IMG/VR virus record: IMGVR_UViG_3300009529_000026
Location: 1 to 34,905 of that record
DNA from: a virus
Length of the DNA: 34,905 bases
Reading direction: 5' to 3' (one strand)
Shown: positions 30,112 to 34,905 of the stretch, one piece after another
How the letters are laid out: each line of letters begins with the position of its first letter
How positions within the stretch are numbered: position 1 is the stretch's first letter
Made by a program: the position numbers and the translations under genes
The notes under the pieces: model-generated
The model's input: the letters and a program-made list of their open reading frames with translations, nothing else
Told to the model about the DNA's origin: nothing
The model's database searches: none

Positions 30112-31199
30112 TGCCGTCTCCGTATATCAGGTTTGAGATGAAGGTGAACGGCCAGGACCTCAGGATGGAGGAGTCCCGGCTGCTCAACTTTCTGTACTAC
30201 CACTCTATTCGTGGCAGTGCACAGTACTACGTCTATTGCACAGCCAAGAAGTGGAACTACTACGACCAGCTCTACGAACCCGGCACCGAGGTGCAGATCC
30301 GCTTCGGCCGCAAGGACGGCAGCACGTCGCTCTGGTCACCGACGCACACCATGCTCGTTGGCGAGGTCGAGGCGCACTATCACCCGCAATGCGTCTTCGT
30401 GAACGTGACGGGCATGGACAAGGGCGTGAAGCTCTTCGAGCGCTGCTCGCAGAAGGTTTGGAAAGACAAGAAGATCTCAGAGATCGTGACCGAGCTGGCT
30501 GGGGAGAGTGAACTGGACACACAGGTCGAGTCAACGAAGGGCAAGTTCAATCTGACACAGGCGCTCATGCCTGACGGCCACTACATCCAGAAGGTGCTGC
30601 TGCCGCTGGCCTATAACGCGTCGCGCCAGGACTACCTGTGTTACATCAAGGAGGGCAAGACCCTTGTCTTCGAGCCGCCGGACGTGGGCTCGTCGCAGGC
30701 TACACTGAAGTACCCTGGAGTCGAGGGTGGGTACGGTCCGATCGAGCCGCCGATCATCCACTTCCGGCCGATCCGGCTGCCAGCCAACGGGGCCTGGTCG
30801 GACGAGTGCCGAGCTGTGAACCCGTTCAAGAAGAAGGGCGAGTTCTTCAAAGCGGATGACGGTAGCGTGCAGCTCAAGAAGCTCGCGAGCCAGACCCCGT
30901 CGCCGCCGGACAACCCGGCCAGGCTCTGCCACACGATCTACTCGGAGAAGGACACCCTGGAGAACGTGACGAAGGCGGAGTGGTCACGCCGAGCCCGCGA
31001 GCTGTGGATTGTTGACACGAAGACGATCATCAGCCCGGGGATCGAGATTGGCAAGGCGATCAAGTTGGAGATGACTTCGGACGACGGCGAGTCGCACTTC
31101 GCTTCGGGCAAGTATTTGGTCGCGGGCATGATGCACTGGATCGACACCATGGCGCAGCGTAGCTACACCCGGCTTTGGCTGATGCGCAGGAGCAAGTAA
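30111..31199 (+). CDS. Baseplate hub protein, gp27/gpD-like
   Basis: A 362-residue protein. The N-terminal beta region (IRFEMKVNGQDLR...) and the central and C-terminal domains (FERCSQKVWKDKKISEIVTELAGE, GKYLVAGMMHWIDTMAQRSYTRLWLMRR) match the hub family of P2 gpD and T4 gp27, which forms the ring above the spike. It is directly followed by the spike gene with a TAATG overlap. Confidence 0.8.
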   Translation: MPSPYIRFEMKVNGQDLRMEESRLLNFLYYHSIRGSAQYYVYCTAKKWNYYDQLYEPGTEVQIRFGRKDGSTSLWSPTHTMLVGEVEAHYHPQCVFVNVTGMDKGVKLFERCSQKVWKDKKISEIVTELAGESELDTQVESTKGKFNLTQALMPDGHYIQKVLLPLAYNASRQDYLCYIKEGKTLVFEPPDVGSSQATLKYPGVEGGYGPIEPPIIHFRPIRLPANGAWSDECRAVNPFKKKGEFFKADDGSVQLKKLASQTPSPPDNPARLCHTIYSEKDTLENVTKAEWSRRARELWIVDTKTIISPGIEIGKAIKLEMTSDDGESHFASGKYLVAGMMHWIDTMAQRSYTRLWLMRRSK

Positions 31200-32029
31200 T
31201 GGACCCTGATGTACCTCTGGAAACGCCGTTTCCTGACGAACCGATGAACACAGAGCCCAGTTACATGGGGATCTGGCGTGCGAAGGTTGTGAAGAACGAT
31301 GACCGCGAGGAGGAGAACAAGTTCCTCGGCCGTGTCAAAGTCTGGGTCCCGCAGATCCACGGCGAAGACTACGAGGATCGGGAGGACGACCTCCCCTGGG
31401 CGTTCCCGTGCTTCCTGCACGCGTTCAAGGACCCAGATGACGAGGAGTTGAAGGCTGGGTTCTTTGGTGTGCCGCCGGAGGACTCGTGGGTCTATGTGAT
31501 ATTCGAGGGCGGAAGCCCAGACTACCCAATCTACTTTGGGGGTTGGTACGGCGGCGAGAAGGGTGACACTGAACTCAATGACTTCATGCAGGAGGACGAG
31601 CGATCGAGCGCACGGTACCCCGACATCATCGGGTATATCTCTCCGTTCGATAAGCGCTTCCGCTTTCGCATACTGAAGGAGGATCGGTTCGAGGTCGCCT
31701 GGTGGCAGGACGACGAAGAGAAGGCCATCATCGAGTTCGACTCAGTAGGACAGGCCCCGAACGACAGGCCTACCATCCGCGTCGAGGCCAAGGGCGACTG
31801 GATGGTGAAGGTCAAAGCCGAGAAGAACATCGAGTTGGAGTCAGACGAGAAGGTCAAGATCAAGTGCAAGCGCTTCGAGGTCGAGGCCGAGGAAGAGATC
31901 AAGCTGGAGTCACAGGGCAGCAGCTTGTACGCGGCCAGCGGTGCGAACACGTTCAAGGGCTCTAGTATTCATGGGCGCGGTACACCCGACGGCGGCTTCG
32001 ACTTATACGGTATAGAACGCAGGCAGTGA
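31199..32029 (+). CDS. Baseplate central spike protein, gp5/gpV-like
   Basis: A 276-residue protein started at ATG 31199 in a TAATG overlap. Residues about 25-120 form an OB-fold: YMGIWRAKVVKNDD...FLGRVKVWVPQIHG...DSWVYVIFEGGSPDYPIYFGGWYGG. The C-terminus repeats short strands (VEAKGDWMVKVKAEKNIELESDEKVKIKCKRFEVEAEEEIKLES), typical of the triple beta-helix of membrane-piercing spikes. No lysozyme domain is present, unlike T4 gp5. Confidence 0.88.
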   Translation: MDPDVPLETPFPDEPMNTEPSYMGIWRAKVVKNDDREEENKFLGRVKVWVPQIHGEDYEDREDDLPWAFPCFLHAFKDPDDEELKAGFFGVPPEDSWVYVIFEGGSPDYPIYFGGWYGGEKGDTELNDFMQEDERSSARYPDIIGYISPFDKRFRFRILKEDRFEVAWWQDDEEKAIIEFDSVGQAPNDRPTIRVEAKGDWMVKVKAEKNIELESDEKVKIKCKRFEVEAEEEIKLESQGSSLYAASGANTFKGSSIHGRGTPDGGFDLYGIERRQ

Positions 32030-32039
32030 GAGTATAGAA

Positions 32040-32213
32040 ATGCCTATGGCTAAGGGCGGGCGGCTCGAAGCAGGCAATGCTGTGCTATTGTGCAACAAGT
32101 GCAATTGCCGCAAGGGTGACCGACCCGGTGTCTTTGTCTTTGGGCGCCAGGTATCTTCACGAATCGAGGACCTCCTTGGAGCGCAGCGAAGATCCAAAGT
32201 GAGGGGAGCATAA
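32040..32213 (+). CDS. 57-residue HNH-like fragment or small zinc protein
   Basis: ATG 32040 to TAA 32213 encodes PMAKGGRLEAGNAVLLCNKCNCRKGDRPG near its start. This matches the second half of an HNH nuclease domain (P-A-GG...N--LLC--CN--KG-R), but the preceding catalytic Asp-His is missing. It may be the remnant of a homing endonuclease, or a small zinc protein that replaced PAAR at the spike tip. It sits between the spike and gp25 genes and ends just before the latter. Confidence 0.55.
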   Translation: MPMAKGGRLEAGNAVLLCNKCNCRKGDRPGVFVFGRQVSSRIEDLLGAQRRSKVRGA

Positions 32214-32214
32214 C

Positions 32215-32613
32215 ATGAGCTTTCAATGGCGCGGCCAGGCATTTCCCTGGGACGGCACGCTCGCCACGTTCATTGAACCGAAGAACGACGAGCACATCTT
32301 GAAGACCTCGATCGAGATGATCCTCTTCACGCGGCGCGGCGAGCGCGTCATGCTGCGCGACTTCGGTTCCAACCTTGAGGAGAAGCCGTTCGATCCGAAC
32401 GATGTGTTCCTGCGCAACGAGATCGTGCAGGAAATTGTGAGCGCGATAGAGACTTGGGACGACAGGATCGGGATCGAAGGTATCAACGTCGTCCAGCAGG
32501 AAGACGAGTTCCGGTTCCAGATCGCGTTCTTCAACAAGAAGGACCCGCTGAAAACGACCAAGAACTTCTCGGTCGCGGTGGGTGAGACGACATTACTGAC
32601 TACTGGAGGTTAG
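32215..32613 (+). CDS. Baseplate wedge protein, gp25-like
   Basis: A 132-residue protein of the gp25/IraD-like family. LKTSIEMILFTRRGERVMLRDFGSNLEEKPFDPND is the diagnostic stretch (a T-GE-v-r--fG--l motif), with a following helix (RNEIVQEIVSAIETWDDRI). Gp25 forms part of the wedge core that touches the sheath. The gp6/J gene follows at 2-nt spacing. Confidence 0.9.
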   Translation: MSFQWRGQAFPWDGTLATFIEPKNDEHILKTSIEMILFTRRGERVMLRDFGSNLEEKPFDPNDVFLRNEIVQEIVSAIETWDDRIGIEGINVVQQEDEFRFQIAFFNKKDPLKTTKNFSVAVGETTLLTTGG

Positions 32614-32614
32614 C

Positions 32615-34630
32615 ATGGGCGACCAGGACATCACGGGACTCCCAACGATCGACTACACGGCTCGCGACTTCCCGTCGATCAAGGAGGCGCTGAAAACGCA
32701 CCTCCAGAACAAGTTCCCAACTACGTGGAAGGACTTCTACGAGTCCCAGGCGGGCATAGCCTGGCTGGAGCTGGTCGCGTACTCGTATGCGATCCTCTCG
32801 TTCTACCTTGATTACCAGGCGAACGAGTGCTACCTCCCAACGGCTCAGGACCGCGAGAACGTAGTGCGGGTCTGCAAGCTGATCGGGTATGCCCTCCAGG
32901 GTCCGCAGGCGGCTTCGGTCGAATGCACCTTGGAACTCGTCGGTCCCGAGTTGGTCGACGTTGTGATCCCGGCGGGGACACCGATCAAGTCGCTCTCGGA
33001 TCTCACCTTCGAGTTCCTCGACGGCGCCACCATCCTGGCCGGGCAGACATCAGCCACGGCGATCGTTACCCAGGGTGAGAGCAAGTCGGACATCTTCAAT
33101 TCCGACGGCAGCTCGTTCCAGCGGTTCCTGCTCACGGGCACGCCGGTCATCTACAACTCGATCAGCATGCTGGTGAACGGTGAGGAGTGGACTGCTGTTG
33201 ACGCACTGGTCTACGGGGATGCGACGTCGAAGGTCTACCAGATTTCCTACGACGTGGACGAGGACGGCAATGACATCGCCTATGTCGAGTTCGGTGATGG
33301 CGTCTCCGGTCAGATCCCTGTCGCGGGGGCAACGATTGCTGTGGCCTATAGGATCGGCGGTGGCATCCAGGGCAACATAGCACTGAACCAGATCAACCAG
33401 CAGGTTTTTGGATTGCTCGACGGCGTCGTCCCGGACACCGAGGTCGATGTCACTGTCACGAACCCGGACGAGCGTGGCAGCGGTGGTGAGGATCGTGAGA
33501 CCACCGAGCACGCGAAGTATTGGGCTCCGCAGTGGGTCAAGACCAACGGCCGAGCGGTGACCGAGGCGGACTTCGATACCTTGGCCACACGATTCAACGA
33601 CCCAACGTATGGCGGTGTTGCTTACGCGAAGGCAGCGCTGCGCCAAGAGATCCCCGAGCTGAACACAGTCGATCTGTATCTCTGGTCTCGTGACCAGCAG
33701 GGTGTCCCGGCCGCGCCATCGTCTGGTCTCAAGCAGGCGGTTCAGGACTACTTCGACAACAACGACGCCGGAGCAGTCAGGATCATCTCGGTTGACACTG
33801 TGGTGCAGGACGGCATTAACCTCTACATGGACATCTACGTTCGAGCGGCCGCACTCTCGAACTTTGCGCGGGCTGATGTCGAAGCCGCGATCCAGCAGGC
33901 GGTGTCCGATTTATTCAAGTCGGTGAACATTCAGCCCGGCCGCGAGTTCAAGCTGGCGCATCTCTACCGCGCTGTGCAGAACGCCACGGGTGTGGACTAC
34001 GGTCTTATCGACTGGATCAAGGCGGGCATTCTCCAGGAGAAGATCATTGCCACGGGTGACGACGTGACCATGGCCTTCTCGGGCACCTTCGACGTCTTGC
34101 CGCTTCTCGAAGGGACCATCGTGGTCAAGGCCGGTTCCCAGATCCTGACTGACGATGGCGAGGGCAACCTGACTGGGTCGGGCATTGGTACCGTAGACTA
34201 CGAGACCGGTGCAGTGAGCGTGACGTTTGCGTCCCCGGTCTCGTCGGCCTACAACGTCATCATCACGGGCCGCTACCTGAAGCAGCACCAGCGGGGCGCC
34301 GCCGAACTTGTGGTTGCATTGACAGCTTCGCGCTTCAGAGGCAAGATCGAGCACGCTCCGGTTGTGCCCGGCACCTTCGCGTTGTCGGATGGTGCACAGG
34401 TCGTCATCGATGACGGCAACGGGGGTCTGATCGGGGATGTCTACGCCGGTGGCAACAACACGATCGACTACGAAACAGGTTCGTACGATGTGACGTTCGC
34501 GAGCGGAGTGATCGTCGGGTCCACGATCAGCTCCACGTACGCGCAGTACCTGAATCTGAACGCAGGGAACATCCCTACTCAGAAGTGGGAGTTGCCGGTT
34601 GAGGGCAACCTGACCGTTGAGCTGGTCTAG
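32615..34630 (+). CDS. Baseplate wedge protein, gp6/J-like, with added beta-domains
   Basis: A 671-residue protein. The N-terminal IDYTARDFPSIKEALKTHLQNKFPTTWKDFYESQAGIAWLELVAYSYAILSFYLDYQANECYLPTAQDRENVVRVCKLIGY is a hallmark of the baseplate J/gp6 family. TNGRAVTEADFDTLATRF in the middle is a second hallmark. The C-terminus carries two beta-domains (about 34084-34285 and 34358-34555) with the DDGxGxL...GTxDYxTG motif also seen in the capsid protein. It forms the ring joining the wedges. Confidence 0.92.
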   Translation: MGDQDITGLPTIDYTARDFPSIKEALKTHLQNKFPTTWKDFYESQAGIAWLELVAYSYAILSFYLDYQANECYLPTAQDRENVVRVCKLIGYALQGPQAASVECTLELVGPELVDVVIPAGTPIKSLSDLTFEFLDGATILAGQTSATAIVTQGESKSDIFNSDGSSFQRFLLTGTPVIYNSISMLVNGEEWTAVDALVYGDATSKVYQISYDVDEDGNDIAYVEFGDGVSGQIPVAGATIAVAYRIGGGIQGNIALNQINQQVFGLLDGVVPDTEVDVTVTNPDERGSGGEDRETTEHAKYWAPQWVKTNGRAVTEADFDTLATRFNDPTYGGVAYAKAALRQEIPELNTVDLYLWSRDQQGVPAAPSSGLKQAVQDYFDNNDAGAVRIISVDTVVQDGINLYMDIYVRAAALSNFARADVEAAIQQAVSDLFKSVNIQPGREFKLAHLYRAVQNATGVDYGLIDWIKAGILQEKIIATGDDVTMAFSGTFDVLPLLEGTIVVKAGSQILTDDGEGNLTGSGIGTVDYETGAVSVTFASPVSSAYNVIITGRYLKQHQRGAAELVVALTASRFRGKIEHAPVVPGTFALSDGAQVVIDDGNGGLIGDVYAGGNNTIDYETGSYDVTFASGVIVGSTISSTYAQYLNLNAGNIPTQKWELPVEGNLTVELV

Positions 34631-34640
34631 GAGGTAACTC

Positions 34641-34905
34641 GTGGCTCTGGACCCGGGACGAAAACGAATACGTCGCCAGCTCGGTGTCAACCCGACTGAC
34701 GAGAACGGCAATCCCGTCGTTGTGTACCCCAACATCCGCACGGGGCCTACAGGAGCAACGGGTTTGCCAGGACCTCGTGGCATCAAAGGCACCGATGGCA
34801 CCCGTGGCGCGACAGGTCCCCGAGGACCCGTCGGCGCAGCGACAGGCAACACAGGCGTGACGGGCGGTACAGGCTCGACTGGCGGGGCTGGCAGTACGGG
34901 TGTCA
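34641..34905 (+). CDS. Collagen-like fibre protein, partial (runs off window end)
   Basis: GTG 34641, with an AGGAGG site about 10 nt upstream (TAGGAGGTAACTC), opens a frame that stays open to the window end. After about 35 residues ([31 protein letters not shown] is the start) it turns into Gly-X-Y triplets such as [13 protein letters not shown] and [13 protein letters not shown]. Phage collagen-like proteins of this type are usually tail fibres or head fibres. The C-terminal binding domain is outside the window. Confidence 0.85.
   Translation, partial: MALDPGRKRIRRQLGVNPTDENGNPVVVYPNIRTGPTGATGLPGPRGIKGTDGTRGATGPRGPVGAATGNTGVTGGTGSTGGAGSTGV

Noticed and set aside
1-34905. CRISPR arrays, insertion sequences or an integrase/att site
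   Set aside because: No regularly spaced identical repeats, transposase or recombinase genes were seen. The repeats present are the RNA units and the operator cluster.

Overview
The window is part of the genome of a contractile-tailed, double-stranded DNA phage (Caudoviricetes, myovirus morphology). Every recognisable protein gene lies on the + strand. T4-type virion families are present in the usual order: gp21-like protease with scaffold, gp23-like capsid, neck, sheath, tube, tape measure, hub, spike, gp25 and gp6/J. Base composition is moderately high in GC, and two good sigma70-type promoters and two intrinsic terminators show bacterial expression signals. The layout recalls large actinobacterial and T4-like myoviruses, but the host cannot be fixed from sequence alone. 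Terminase and portal are not in the window.

Region 1-1342 holds no credible protein gene. It is an RNA locus ended by an intrinsic terminator (1239-1270). It contains two linear tRNA genes with CAT anticodons (761-835 and 839-914). It also contains five copies of an unfamiliar structured RNA unit (22-193, 194-472, 474-637, 649-757, 916-1064). Each unit is bounded by a long, copy-specific stem P1 of 12-25 bp. Inside P1 are the same motifs in order: GGATGCC, the 5' strand of a second stem P2, TACATC, a cargo, the 3' strand of P2, and CTTGCC. In three units the cargo is a circularly permuted tRNA: the 3' part of the tRNA is encoded before the 5' part, with complementary acceptor strands adjacent. 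Two of these are broken in the anticodon arm (one reads as Gln-TTG) and one in the acceptor stem (CAT). One unit carries a 195-nt structured insert and one is almost empty. This is the most unusual feature of the window and could be a tRNA-processing or self-circularising RNA system.

Region 1343-3272 holds two promoter-driven genes, a DnaJ-like cysteine-repeat protein and a SWIM-type zinc protein, followed by a 38-residue stub that looks like the start of a sulfotransferase.

Region 3272-14870 is a tightly packed glycan/modification island. It encodes five or six glycosyltransferases, a CMP-sialic-acid-synthetase-like cytidylyltransferase, a DUF115/sialyltransferase-like protein, two radical SAM enzymes of the B12-binding type and three methyltransferase-like proteins. 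Many of these genes overlap by a few bases, so they probably act together to build and modify a sugar on the virion, the phage DNA or the host surface. An XRE-type regulator (12891) is followed by four 16-bp near-palindromes that look like its operators.

Region 14980-34905 is the virion module. It starts with head and decoration proteins, then a protease-scaffold fusion with an internal start, the major capsid protein, a zinc-finger/cysteine-ladder protein and neck/connector proteins. Sheath, tube, a chaperone-like pair and tape measure follow, then baseplate hub, wedge and spike proteins, and finally a collagen-like fibre gene that runs off the end of the window. A small beta-domain is shared between the capsid protein and the baseplate wedge protein.
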